A program made the position numbers and the translations under genes. Positions 11,101-26,100 of a stretch of DNA of 64,000 nucleotides are shown one piece after another. Under the pieces are notes generated by a model. It made no database searches, had not been told where the DNA came from, and saw nothing but the letters and a program-made list of their open reading frames with translations. The stretch covers positions 266,958-330,957 of the forward strand of contig CAJUGX010000001.1 of assembly GCA_910586385.1 (NCBI GenBank), written 5' to 3'. The stretch is from an uncultured Christensenella sp. GTDB lineage: Bacteria > Bacillota > Clostridia > Christensenellales > UBA1242. The first letter of the stretch is position 1. Each line of letters begins with the position of its first letter.

Positions 11101-14100
11101 ATAAATATCAACAAGCAGACGGCTATTTCACATCTTCTGATTGCTTAACTGCATATGAGGCAACTGGGCTCAAACCTACAAGAGTGGGTTATGACTTCCA
11201 AGGATATTTTGATGGAAACACTTGCTATATCGATATTGATGGAAACATCACAACTGATTTCTACGAATTTTTGAATGGAAAAACTGTGACGGCAAGGTGG
11301 CAAGCAAAGACTTATCATGTCACTCTCAATCCAAATACAGGAGTTGTTTCTGAAGATACAACAGAGTATGTGACTGCAACTTATGATTCAAATGACTTGA
11401 GTCCACAGACAATTGTTGTTCCAACAAAGACAGGCTACACATTTGCTGGCTGGACAAAGACTTTGGATGGCAATGATTTTGTCATCTCAACAACGGCTGA
11501 CCTTGTCGGCTCAACATCTTATGTTGCTTCGGTGAATGGAAATGTCGTTTGGCGTAACGATGGCGATGTAACTCTTTATGCAAAATGGACGGCAACTCAG
11601 ACGACTATTTTGCTCAATTCAAATGGTGCAACCACAGCTGGTACTGCAAGCGTTGTTGCGACCTATGACAGCGGAAAACTTTCAAATGACATCAGCAATC
11701 CACAAAGGACGGGTTATGAGTTTGTTGGCTGGACTGTTCAAAATGCCATCAATCCAATCATTGACACAAATGGAAAACTTGTTTCTGACATGACTGGATA
11801 TACAAGTGCAACTGGCGAATGGATTTTCGACAATCAAGCCAACAACACAAGCACCGTCACACTTTATGCGAAGTGGGTGGCAAAGAGATACAAAATTTCA
11901 TTTATGAATGGTGACCAAGGTGTGCTTACGAGTTCGGGTGATACAGTGTATGCTGAGTACGACAGCAACTATTTGTATAAGGCTGAAACTGGCGAAGAAA
12001 AAGCAAACCCACCAAAGATTTCTGTTGAGGGATACACATTTGGTGGTTGGTACACAGAAAACCAAACTTTTGAAAATCAAATTATTGATGAAAACGGTAT
12101 TTTGTGCACTGGCACAGTGACTGGTTATATCACAAATGGAATGTGGAAGAGTGACGCAGAGCAAACACTCTATGCAAAATTTGATGCGAGTGTCTATACA
12201 ATCACTTACGATGGAAATGGCGGAACTTGGAAAACTGTTGGTGGTGAAGCTGTTTCTACAACAAGCAACTATACTATTGTTGAAACATTCAACCTCTATG
12301 GCTATGACCAAATCTCAAGAGAGGGTTATACACTCTCTTGGAGAGTGACTGCATACAGTGGTGATGCTCACAGCACTTGGGTAAATGCAACAGATACCTT
12401 TGCTCCAAGTCAACAATTGGGTGCTGGACTCTACGGGAATGTTACAATGCGAGCAGAGTGGACACCAAAGACAACTGCAATCACGCTTGTTTTGAACAAT
12501 GCTGGTGGCGATGGACAAGTTGCAAACAGTGCAACCGCAACTTATGGAGAAGTTGTTGACGACATAACTGGCGACACAAGTGCTCGTCCAGAAGGTATCG
12601 CAACAGTGGCTTGGAAGAAAGGTTATACATTCCAAGGATACTACACTGCTGAAGTTGATGGAATCAGAGTGTTTGACGAAACAGGAAAAATCATCGCAAA
12701 TGCAATCAATTATACTGATGCAAACAAGAAATGGATTTATGTTGCAGATGCAAGTTTGAATGAGTCATCTGACCTTCTCAACCTCTATGCACAATTTACC
12801 GCAAATGTTTATTCATTCAGCTTGGAAGTGGGTATCGGCGTTGACTACATTTTGATAAGTGGGGCGTGTGATGAAAATGGCATAGCGCTCACTTCAAACT
12901 ACAAAGTTTCACAAACGTGCTCAATCTATGCAAGATATGGCGCGAGCGTAACGCTTCAAGCGTATGCAAAAGAAGGCTATGCAATCAAAAACTTTACAAT
13001 GGGATTGACAGAGGCAACCGCATCTGTTGGAGAAATCAAAACCTCTGGAGATTTGAGTTTTGCTGAATACAACTTTGTCTTCAAAGACGGTGATTCAATC
13101 AATGTTGCAAACAATGCTTCAAAGCTTCCTGCAACATACATCAAGGCAAACACGGACCCAGCAAAAGCGAAGTATGAAATTTATTACAAGCTTCAAAATT
13201 CTGCAAGTGGATATGCAAACGAGATGCTTGTCAATGGCACATTTGAGGCGCTTTCTGGGACTTCTATTTCAGAAGCAGATGTTGTCAAAAATGTTTCGGA
13301 AGCCTTGACAATTGGATACACTTATGTTGGAAATGACTTCACAACAACAAGCAAGCCAAACGCTGGCAATGGTGGTGAGCGTGATGATGCTTTGAGCTTT
13401 GTTGTGCAAGGTGACGGCAGTTTGAAGATTTATCTCTATTATGATGCTGTGCCTTATACGATCACTTATGATACAACTGGCGGAACCATTGGCGCTGGTG
13501 CAAAGACAACATACTATTTCTACGAACAATTCACTTTGCCTGGACTTGCTGGCGAGGGAAACAAAATCACTTGTACAATGGAGAAGGCTGGCTTCAAGTT
13601 TGCTGGCTGGAAAGTTTCTGAAGATGCTGGAAATTGGAGCACATCAGAAATCTTCAATGCAGACAACTCAGCTCCATCAAACAAGTATGGAAATGTAACT
13701 CTTGTTGCACAATGGACCGACAATGCTTACAATTTGGAATTTGTTGATGTCTTCAACGATTTCGAAGTGAGAGTTTTGGGCAGTGATGGATCACTTAAAG
13801 AAGTGGTTACAATCACAAAAACAAACAACATTATCAAAGATGTGCTCTTTACTGACATTGTCACAACGTCAACAAGAGCATTGACACAAAATGTAAATGG
13901 GGACGCAATCTCTCCAGTTGCAAACGCAACCAACCCAACAAGGGGTGGATATTTGTGGGGCAAGAACGCAAATGAAAATGGAGACTATGAAATTTTCAAT
14001 TTGCAACTTACATACGAAAATGGTTTCAGATTTGACGGAGCAAGCTGGTCTGCTGGCACGGCAACAGGTTCGACAAGAGCATTTGCTTTCTCTGGACTTG

Positions 14101-17100
14101 AAGCAACTGCGGGCGCAACCGCAAAAATTACTCTTCTTTGGAGAGCAAGGACATATACAGTGACTCTTGATCCAAACGGTACTGGTGCAACAGTTTCTCC
14201 AGAGACTGTGGTCGTAACATTTGGCGAAGGGTATGGAGAACTTCCTGAAGCAACTCGTCCAGGTTATACATTTGACGGATGGTACAAGGAAGCAAGTTTT
14301 GCAAACAAAGTTGAAGCATCTACAAAGGTTTCAACACCAGATGACCACATGCTTTTTGCAAAATGGAAAGAAAACCAATACACCATTTTGCTCAACGGAA
14401 ATGGTGGAACTGTTTCGGATGCAAACGACTTTACAAACTTGACCGGACAAAGAGGTGCAGACAACACATGGCGTCTTTCTGCAACATATTCAAAAGAAGG
14501 CACTTTCAGTGCAACGCTCAACAGAACTGGTTTCACATTTGTTGGATGGACACTCTCTGATGGGACATCAACAACAGGAATCACCGCGCAAGGGGCAATC
14601 ACTGGAAACAATGGGCAATTTACCGTAACTGGTACAAAAGTCCTCAACTTGACAACAGAGCCAAACGCAAATGTCTATCTCTACGCCAAGTGGGAGGCCG
14701 ACTATGTTGTGATTACACTCAATCCAAATGGCGGAAATGTGAATCCAACAACTTTGTATGCAAAGTATGGTGCAAAATATAGTGAAGTTGCCACAAGCAA
14801 AGGATCAGTTGGTCTTGGAGATATTCCAGTTGCAACAAGAAATGGTTATGCTTTTGCTGGCTGGTATGATGCGGCTGAAAATGGCACAAGAGTGACAAGA
14901 GAAGACAATGTCTCTGGTACTTATGATTTAGAATCTTTGACATACAAGACAACACTCTATGCTCACTGGACTGCAAACAAATACAAGATCACTCTTGACA
15001 AGCAAGGTGGTCAAAATGGAATGGATGCATTCTGGTACTATTTTGAAACAGAAAAATATTATTCTGATGAAGCCGCATTCAGTCAACTTGCTGGCGGAAT
15101 CATCACACTTCCATCTCGTGCGGGTTATACATTCGGCGGATATTATGCTGCGACAAACGGTGCTGGCGTGCAATACGTTGATGAAAGTGGAAAAATTGTA
15201 AACAATCTTTACAGCAGAATCTATTCTGACACAACAATCTTTGCAAAGTGGACAGCAAACTCTTATATGCTTACTTACGATGTGACTGGCGGAGACGGGC
15301 TTACTGCAATTTCAAAGGTTTATGGAAGTGCTTTCACAGCATCAGAACTTCCAACTCCAACAAAGAGAGGGTTTGACTTTGTTGGTTGGTATGGTGATGA
15401 AGCACTTTCCAAGAGCGTCTCAGTTGGCACAACATTTGATGTTGGACATGCAACATTTGTGGATGCCGACACTGCTGAGACAGTTGCATACATTTATGCA
15501 AAATGGACACCAAGTCCAAACACACCTTATACAGTTTATTATTATCAACAAAAACTCGGCAACTTTGACGAGGAACTTACCACTGCAAACTGCGTCTTGG
15601 TTGACACAGTCAATGGCAAGGGGGTTACTGGGGCGGAAGTGACGCCTACAGTGACTGCTTACACTGGCTTTGTTTCACCAGAAGCGATTACAAAAGAAAT
15701 CACTGCAGATGGCAGCATGACAATCTCATATTATTACGCACGTTTGACAAAGACTTTGACTCTCCACAAAGGCACAGGAATTGATGAAGTTTCTGCTTCC
15801 GGTATTGGCGTCAATGGAAATCAAGTTCAATATGGTGCGACGGTGACATTATCTGCAAAAGCGAGTGCAGGTTACTCTTTCAGCGGATGGAGTGTGCTCA
15901 ACAATGTTGTGACAATCTCAAACAACTCATATCTCCACAACGTTGTAGTTGATGTTGAAATCACGGCAAACGCAACGCCAGGGCTTACTGATTATACAAT
16001 TGAAATCTATCAGATGAACACTTCTGGTGAGTATGAAGACACTGCAACAAAATCAGTTGTAAGATCTGCAACGACAGACGCAACCGTAAGAGTTGACGCG
16101 TCTACATACCGAGACACAGGATTCACATTTGATGATGAAAACACTGGAAATATCTTGCAAAACAGCATCAACGGAAATGGAAATACAGTCTTTAAGATTT
16201 ATTACTCAAGAAATAAATACAAGTTTGACTTGAATGGTAGATTTGGTGGCATCGCAACTGATGACATAAATCCAAACACTGTGAAAGTTGGTGTAAACGG
16301 GACAACAAGTGGTGCTGTGACAAGCTTCTCTCAAGATGTCTACTTCGGTTCAACAATTGTGATTTCCGATTTGAGCCTTGATGCTGCTTACAAGTATGCT
16401 GGATATCTTTTGACAGATGGACAACTTCAAAGCGTTGAAACATTTGCAGATATCACATTCGTGATGATTGCAAAGGATATGACAATCAGACTCTACTTCG
16501 AGGGAAGACAATACGCAATCACATATGATGTTGAAAATGGAAACAATGCTGCATCAAACCCAATTTCATACACGGCAAATCCAAAGGCGCAAACTTTTGC
16601 ACTTGAAGATGCTCAGAGGGATGGTTATAAATTTGATGGCTGGACAGTGGCTTGGACAGATGAAAATCATTCAGGCACTCTTCCAACAATTGACGGCACG
16701 GCACTCGAATTTGCTGCTGACACATATGGAAACATCACTGTGACTGCAAGGTGGGTGGCAATTGAATACACAATCACATATGTGCTTGATGGTGGAACAA
16801 TTGCAAGTGGAAAGATTGAAACTTATACAATTGAAAGTGTGGATGTTTTGCCAGCAGCAACAAAGGATGGCTTCTCATTCAAAAACTGGAAAGCAACAGA
16901 AGTTTCTGGAAACTGGCAAGTTGGCTCGGTGATAAATGCGGGTGGTGCTTTGACAGGAAAATTTGGTAATGTTACTCTCACGGCAACATGGCAAACAGAT
17001 GCAGTTGAAGTGACTCTCGATCCAAACGTTGGCACAGGCTCAACTGCTGTAACTATAAACCCTGCAAACGGAAAAGTTTATATCGCATACAAAGACACAA

Positions 17101-20100
17101 ACTTCTATGAAGGTTGGACTGGAGCGACATTGCCAAACGCAACAACTGGCGATATTGTGAAACCAACTGCAAGCAGAAATGGCTATATCTTTGGTGGTTG
17201 GTACACATTGGCAGAAGGCGGTGTGCAAGTCTTGACAAGTGCAGGTGTGCTCAATGCAAATGTTGCGACTCTCACTGATGCAAATGGAAACTGGATTTCA
17301 ACTTCAGGAGTGACACTCTTTGCTCATTGGACAAAGGTTTCAAACATCGAAGTGACTTTTGACCTCAACATTGCTGACATGACTGACGAAGTGGCAAGTG
17401 TAAACCCAGCAACAAAGACAGTCGTGTTTGATGAGGCTTATGGAACTCTCGCAACAGCAACTCGCGTTGGCTATACATTTGAGGGTTGGTACAAAGATAC
17501 AGAGCTCAAGGTGAAGATTGACGAGACATCATTTGTTTCTGATCATGAAAATCACAATCTCTATGCAAAGTGGAAAGTCAATGAGTACACCTTGACAATT
17601 GATACAAATAGCGGCTCATACGACGGCAACGAAGGTGAGATCGAAATCAAAGGAAATTTCAAATCATCCATCAACTTGCTTATCCCAGAACGCTCTGGTT
17701 ATGGCTTTGATGGATGGACGCTCACTGGTGTCGGCAGTCTTGAAGAGACAACTGGCGAAGATGGGCAAACAATTTATGTATTTACATATGGTGCAGGAGA
17801 TGCGACTCTCAAGGCAAACTGGACATCAAGGACTTATGTGTTGACATTGAGTCAAGAAGGCGAAGATGTGACAGAGGGCACAAAGAGTGTTTCAGTTGTT
17901 TATGGAAGCAACCTCATTTCTCCAGCAATCAAAAATCCAACTCGCACAGGTTATGTGTTTGAAGGTTGGGTAAATGAAGATGGTGACATCATCATCACTG
18001 CATTAGGCAAATTTGCAGATACTGATGTTGCTGACTTTATCGCTGGCGGAAAGTGGATTGGTTTTGAAGGCACAACGCTTTTTGCAAAGTGGAAACAAAA
18101 TAATTACACAATCACTTATGTTGCTGGAGATGCAGAACTTTATGGAAATGCAACAGGTTCAACTGAAAACACATCTGCAACTTATGATGAAGATGTTGTG
18201 CTTCGTGCAAACGGATTCTCGCTCAAGGGTTATACATTTGCTGGATGGAAAGATGCAAGTGGAAACATTTATGATGAAGATGCAAAGCTCTCAAAACCAA
18301 ACTTCACAAGTGAAGTGAATGGCACTTATGTTTTGACAGCAACTTGGACGGCAAACAAACATACAATCCTTGTGACTGGAGCAAACTCTGCGACAGATAC
18401 AATCGAAGTTGTGTTTGGTCGTGACTATGCTGACGAATTGCAGACACTTGTTTCAAATGTTGAAAAATATCAGAAGATAGGTTACGACTTGACAGGCTTT
18501 GCAGAAGCAAACAATCTCTTTGTGATTGATGCAAACGGAAAGTTGATTGCCGGTGTTTCAACGGCTGGTGGAGTGACAATCACTGACGGAACAACTTGGG
18601 CTTATGACGAAGATATTTCACTTGTGGCTCAGTACTCTGCAAAAGAATACACGCTCAACTTCAACATTGAAAATACAAAACCTGAAAACTCAGAACCTGA
18701 AATCAACTTTGCAAGCAAGAAGGTTTATTATGATCAAGTTTTGGGCACGGGGAATTGGCAAAGTGCAAGAGCTGATGGTTATTACTTCAATGGCTGGGTA
18801 CTTGAAGACAATGTGAGACCAATAAGTCTTGAAGAGTTTGAGAAAAATGGTGGGGCTATCTCACAAATCACTGATGAAAACAAAGCGGAATACGTGTTTA
18901 CTCGTGGTGAGGGAGAACATAAAGTTGAATATATTTATGTTCAAACAACTTTCGATGTTGATGCGGGAATTGCCGTTCCAAATTATGCAACATTGTTGAA
19001 GATTGCTGATGTTCACTTTGTCGATGTGGACACAATGCTTGACAAAGATGCTTATTTCTGGACGGCGCTCAACTCAAGTGAGCAAAAACAATTTACAGTC
19101 TATGCAACATGGATTGGAAGAACAGATATCGAACACAAGATTTTCTTCTTGCAAGAAGAGATTGATCAAACTGTTTCTGCCGATGACTTCTTCGATGCAA
19201 CAGAAATTGAAGGTGATGTTTATCACAAAGATTTGGATGAAGGCAAACTTGTAAACTACAAGGGCAAGATTTACAAGGTTGCACAAGTTGTGACAAGAAA
19301 TGATGCTTTGATTGCTGACAGTGTTGAAAATTACATCAAAAACAAATACGGATTTGACGGCTTCAGTTTTGTTGGATATGAATATCAAGGCGACACAATT
19401 CAACCTGCTGTTGACGGAAAGAGGACAAATATCTATGGCTTCTATACTCGTCAATCATTCACATTGACTTTGGCAACAAGCAAGGGTGTGACAAGTGTTT
19501 CTGCGAATGGAAAAGGCGTGACTGCTGTGGCTGGACAAGAAAACACGTACACTGTTGCCTTTGGTGCGACGGTGACACTTGCTGCAACATTGAAAGTTGG
19601 ATATGCATTTGACGAATGGGCTGCTGTGGCTGGATTTGCTGATGTTGAGACAACAAACATCTCTGAAGTTGGTACAACAAGAATTGACAGCTTCAAAATG
19701 CCAGCGCTCGCCGTAAGTCTTAGAGCAACGGCAAGTGCAAAGACAAACATACAATATACAATTGAGTATTATAGGCAAAACATTGCGGGAGACGACTTTG
19801 TTTTGGCTGACACTGACACAAGAGAAGACGGTGAGACAGATACCGAACTTGACTTGTCAGACATCAGAGACGACCTTGCAGGATTTACTTACAGTCACTA
19901 CTTCGTTTCATCTTCAGCAATCACTGAAGAGACAAAGTGGGGTTCGCTTAATGTTGAGGGTGACGGAAGTCTTGTTGTCAAGATTTATTACACGAGAAAT
20001 TCTTATACACTCACAATCAACTATCTCTATGCAGGCACATCAGATTCAATCAGAAGCTCAGTTGTTGAGACTTTGAAATTTGAAGAGGATTATTCACACG

Positions 20101-23100
20101 ATTCACCAATCATCACGGGATTTGAAATCGCCGATGATGACAAAGTGATAAGTGGTCAAATGACTTCTAGCGATTTGACAATCAATGTTTTCTACACAGC
20201 GATTGAATATACAATCACTTATAATACAGATGGTGGCACAATTTCTGGAACTGACCACACAACAACATTCACAATTGAGGATCAAATCAAGTTTGCGACT
20301 GTGACAAAACAAGGTTGGTCTTTCTTGGGGTGGAAAGTGACAAGTGGTTTTGAAGATGCGGCTGCTGGAAATTGGACGGAAACAACTTTCACAGAAAAGA
20401 CTCTTGATTCTGGAATGTGGGGAGATGTCACTCTCACAGCTCAGTGGGAAGCGAGAGGGGATATCGCTTACAAAATCAATATCTACTTGATGAATGTGTA
20501 CGGCAATTATGAAGGCGTGACTCCAATTGAAATCTCCAGAACGGACGGAATTACAGAACAAAAACTCGACATTTCAAATGACGTCGCTGCTGTTTTGGAA
20601 GTAAACAATGTCGAATATGCTTATGACGGATTTGTCGTTGACACTGATGAATCAACGCTTTCAAATGTTGTGGTTGCGGCAAACGGAAGCACGGAGTTTG
20701 ATGTTTATTTCTCAAGAAACACATACACTCTTGAAATTGAAAAACAATATGGAATTTCAAGTGTCAAAGTTGCAATCAATGGCGGGGCAGAGACTGAATA
20801 CACAACTGCACTCGAAGTATACTACAAAGCAAAAATCAAGATTGTGGTTGAGATGGCTGAAGGCTCTTCATGGCAAGGTTATGACGTTTCAGGGACAACT
20901 CCAATTGGACTCTCTGTGACAAATGCTGATGAAAACTTGTCACAAGAAGTTGAAATGGGATTGGGTGATGCCAAACTTGTTGCAAAAGCAAGCACAAACA
21001 CTTATGACCTTACTATTGATGCAAATGGTGGACGTTATCAAGATGAAGAAACGCTTATTGTAAAACAAATGTATCACAGCACTTATGTGTTTGATACGCC
21101 AATTCGTGAGGGATACACATTCACTGGCTGGACTTTGGGTGAAGGTGCAAAGGGAAGTATTGCTGAAAGCACTGACACAAATGGACAAAAGATTTACACT
21201 TACACCTATGGTGCTGGCGATGACACAGTGACAGCAAATTGGGATGTAAACAGATATGGACTTATCCTCAACTTCAACGATGCAAACTTTGCAAAGGGCT
21301 CAACAAAAGCAAATGTTGAGAAGATAAAAACAAACGAAAATGCATCACTTGAAATCGTTGACGGAAAATTGACACTCTATGTTGACTATGGCAACAACTA
21401 TTCAAAACTTTACACAACAGAAAAGGGAGCAGACTTCGTCTCATTTGCAGCGTTTGACTTGCCTCTTGGACAAACAAATGTCGAAAGAGATGGCTACACT
21501 TTGACTGGTTGGACAAGTGCTTCTGAAAACGGCACAAAGGTGACCGTGAATGATGTTTGTGGCAGTGTTGTTGACAGAGAAATATTTGCACAATGGCAAG
21601 CAAACACATACACTCTTACAATTTCAAAACCTCTTGACAAACTTGATGTCGGGGTTGAAAACGCAACTGCGACAGGCGAAAATACTTATGAAGTTGTCTT
21701 CGATGAAACAATCTCTCTTTCTGCATCTGTGACAAGCGGATACCACTTTGTTTCTTACTCAGTGGCAGGCGTTGTGCTTTCAGACGAAGAAGACTATGAT
21801 TATGCTTACAAAACTGCACAAGACGTTGAAATCGTTGCAACAGTCGTTGCAAACACTTACACAATCGTGTATGACGCAAACACTGGTGTTGGTGCGGTTG
21901 AAGACACTGAGGCGACCTTTGACAAACCTACAAAACTTTCAAGTGGCGCTGGGTTTGAAAAAGTTGGCTACACACTTGCTGGTTGGCTGTTTGAAAAGAC
22001 TGGCACAACATATTCTCTTGGAGACACAATCTCTGACAACTTGACTGATGTCAATGGTGGAAGAGTCGTGCTTAAAGCCGTATGGGAAGCAAACGTATAC
22101 AAAGTTAAGTTTGACACCAATGGTGGAAGTGCCGTTGCCGACATGAACGCAACTTATGATGTGGCAGAAGAAATCGCTGGCACAACAACAAAACAAGGTT
22201 GGGATTTTGTTGGTTGGTCAACAATGAGCGGACAAACTCTTGTTGGTGTTGAAACGATTGAAGCAGAGGGTATCACTGATGTGACAGAATATCTGCTTGA
22301 AAATGGCAAGGGTGCCGGGATTTACCTCTATGGCGAAACATTCTATGCATTCAACTTGAAGTCAAAAACAGATGACACAATCACTTTGTATGCAATTTGG
22401 AAAGAAGGTAAGGCTTCTTATACAAGAGAATACTATCTCGAAAACTTTGATGGAACTTACACTCTTGACACTGAGACAACTGAATTTGGAAGTGATTTTG
22501 AGACATATTCAGAGACAGTTGACAGCAAGACAAATGAAGATGCGACAATCGACACAAGTGTTGAGTTCGCTGGATTCACGCTTGACTTGTCAGTTCAAGG
22601 GACATTGACTGGGGCGAAAGTCCTTGCAGATGGTTCTCTTGCTTTGAAACTTTTCTACAGAAGAAATGTTTATGCGGTTGACTTCAAATTGCCAGAACTT
22701 GGCGTGACAAGTGCGACTGCAACAAGTGCTGAGGGTGCTGGTGCAAATGCAAACACATTCAAATACAATGCAAGCGTAACAATCAATGTGGCTGTTACAA
22801 AGGGTTATCAATTTGATGAAATTGTGTTTGGTGAAGACCATATCACTTCAACAACTTACACATTCAACATCACAGGAGACTCAGAATTTGAAGTTAAGGT
22901 TTCCCCACTCAAATTTGACTATTATGTAAGATTTGAGTTTGAATCTCTTGACGGTAGCAAATTTGAGCAAAGAGATGTTGAGGACATCAAACTCAATGAC
23001 TTTGTTGATACAGTAATTACATATGACATGATTGCAAGCGCAATCGCAGATGCTGAAGAAGATATCAAAGGATTCACTTACAAAGAGTTTGACCAAGGAA

Positions 23101-26100
23101 AGAAAGTCTTGGCTGTTGTTGATGCTGGTGACGAAGCGCAAATTGTTGTCGTAAGATACAGCAGAAATTCTTACAATTTGACACTCAAACTTGTGACTGG
23201 CGTTGAGAGACTCACTGCAACTGCCGATGGATTTATGGTCATCCAAGATACGGAAAATGTTGTGGAAGGACAAACAACTTACATCGTAAGATATGAAGCA
23301 GAGGTTGCTTTGACACTCGTTGTAGAAGCTGGTTATGCTTTCAGAGATTGGTCAAGTGAGATTGTTGTTGGTGACCCTGCCGAAGAAGGCAACACTCACA
23401 CCGGATTCAAGGTTTCAAGTATGCCTGCAGAAGACACAATAATATTCACTGGCATAACGACTTTGGAAGTTCCATTCACAGTTGTGTACAATGTTCAGAA
23501 TATGGCCGGAGATGGTTATATCGAACATTCTAGAGAAATAAAGAAAGCTTACACAAGGACAGAGATTTCTGATGTTGAAGAGCTTGGGCTTAAAGATATT
23601 GAAGGATTCACTTACTCAACATTTACTCCTGGAGTGATTGTTGCCGGAGATGGCTCATCAGTGCTTGATGTTTATTACATCAGAAACACAATCAATGTGA
23701 AGATTGCTCTTGGCGAAGGTGTTTCAAAGGTAACGGTGAACGTAAATGAAACTGGATACACATTCTCTCAAGAGTTTGTTGAAGCAGGTGAGTTTACACT
23801 CAAGTATGGCGCAACTGCAATCCTTTCAAGCGAAAGAGTGAGCGGTGGATATACTTTGACCGGATTTGCTGGTGGCGTATCTCAAGATGCGACAGATGGA
23901 CACTATTATATAGTTGGTGGAACTTCTGATTTGAACATCACAGCAACAGCTCGAAACAACACATATTCGATCATCTTCGATGCAAATGGTGGAAAACTTC
24001 CAGACGGAGCAAGTTTGGTTTATAGGCAAGACAATGTCACATACAACAGAACAGTGACTCTTCTTGCAAACAGATTTGAAAGAGTTGGATACATCTTCAA
24101 TTCTTGGAACGATGCTTCTGATGGAAACGGAAAATCTTATGGCAACCTTGCATCATTCAATTATGAAACTATTGGAAATTTGACACTCTATGCAACATGG
24201 ATTCCAATCACTTACAATGTGACTTATTCACCAAATGGTGGACAAGGCTCAATGACAGGGCATACGGATGTTGAGTATGGTGAAGAAATCACACTTCGCA
24301 CAAACACATTTGTTCGCACTGGATTTACATTCAACGGGTGGGCATATCAAGACGATGCTGGCAATGAAGTCAAGATTGCTCTTGGTACAACAACTGTCAA
24401 GAACTTGACTGCAAAGGCTTCAACAACAGTTATCTTGAATGCTCAATGGACAGAAAATGAATACAAAGTATTCTACAATTCAAACTACTCTTCAGTAAGT
24501 GAAGAGACAGACAAGACATCGGCTGCAGAGACATATCTCTATACAAAAGTATTCAAACTTAAAAATGCAGGCAACTTCAATTTTGCAATTGTGGGCTATA
24601 CATTTGTTGGCTGGACAAGAGACAAAAATGACACAACAAATGTGCTTCGTGCAGAGACAGAAGTTTCTAGCCTTGCAACTGGTGAAGCTGGCGATGACAC
24701 AGTTGTGTTCTACGCAGTATGGCAACCAGTGCACTACTTCATCGCATTTGACCGCAACACTGGAAGCGGCGACATGAGTCAGATTGATGCAATCTATAAC
24801 GAAGATGTTGTGCTTCCTGCAAACACATTTGAAAAGACTGGATATGAGTTTATCGGTTGGGCTCGCACTGCTTCTGGCAATGTTGAGTTTGAAGATGGTG
24901 ACACAGTGAGAAATCTTGCTTCAACAACTGATGCGGTGGCAACACTCTATGCAAAGTGGAAAGCAATCGTTTACAAGATTTCAGTTGATGCAAATGGTGG
25001 CTCATTTGTTGACCTTGAATTGACAGGCGGAAAGTATGTTTATGATTATACCATTGAAGATGACATCACTCTTGTTGGTGCAGAAAACTTGCAGAGAAGA
25101 GGATACACAATCTCTGGTTATTCAATCAGAAACAACACTGCAGGAAACTGGGCGGACAGATTTGTAGGAAACATTGTGTTTGATGATTTGCAAGATGACA
25201 TGCTTTCAGCAGGGCTCTATGGAGATGTTGAACTTGTTGCTGTTTGGTCAATCAACAGTTATCTTCTTACAATCAACTATGAGTATAAAGACGGTGCTGA
25301 GGCTCTTCCAACATACACAGCATATGTAAACTATCAAGCAGAGTTTGCTGTGACATCTCAAGAGATTGCTGGTTATACACCAGATGTCGCAGTTGTTTCT
25401 GGCAGGATGGATATCGAACCTCAAACATTTACAGTTGTTTACTCACCAAATACATATGTTGTTGAGTTTAACCTCAACGATGATTTGGGTACGTCAAGAG
25501 CAGAACTCAAGGTTGACGGACAAAATGTGACATCTGTCAAAGTTGTGTTTGATGACACTTATGCAAACGCAAAACTTGATGGGGTGACAGATCCAGTTGG
25601 GCTTGTTGAACCTTCAAGAGATGGCTACAAATTTGATGGATGGTTTACTTCAACCACATATGAAACTCAAGTTTCAAATGGCGACACAGTAAAAATCTTG
25701 AAGACCACAACACTCTACGCAAAGTGGACTGCTGTTGAAACAACATTCTATGTTGACTTCAAATTTGAGACCCTTGATGGAAGTGATTTTGTTGTAGATG
25801 AAGATTTGCAAGCGTCACTTCTTGGAAGAGGAATGGCTGACACAATGATCACTGAAGATATGGTGAAGGCACTCACTGGTGGAGAATATCCAACCATCCC
25901 TGCTTACAACTTCAGAAATATTCAACTCGTAAATATTGATGCTCATGGAACAGCAAGAGCAACAGTGTTCTACACAAGAAAATATTTCCAATTGACAATT
26001 TCAAAGAGTTTTGGAATTGACAATGTGATTGTGACAAGTGAAAATGTTTTGACTGCTGGACAAGCAACAGACTTCTATCTTGCACAACTTGAAGACAATT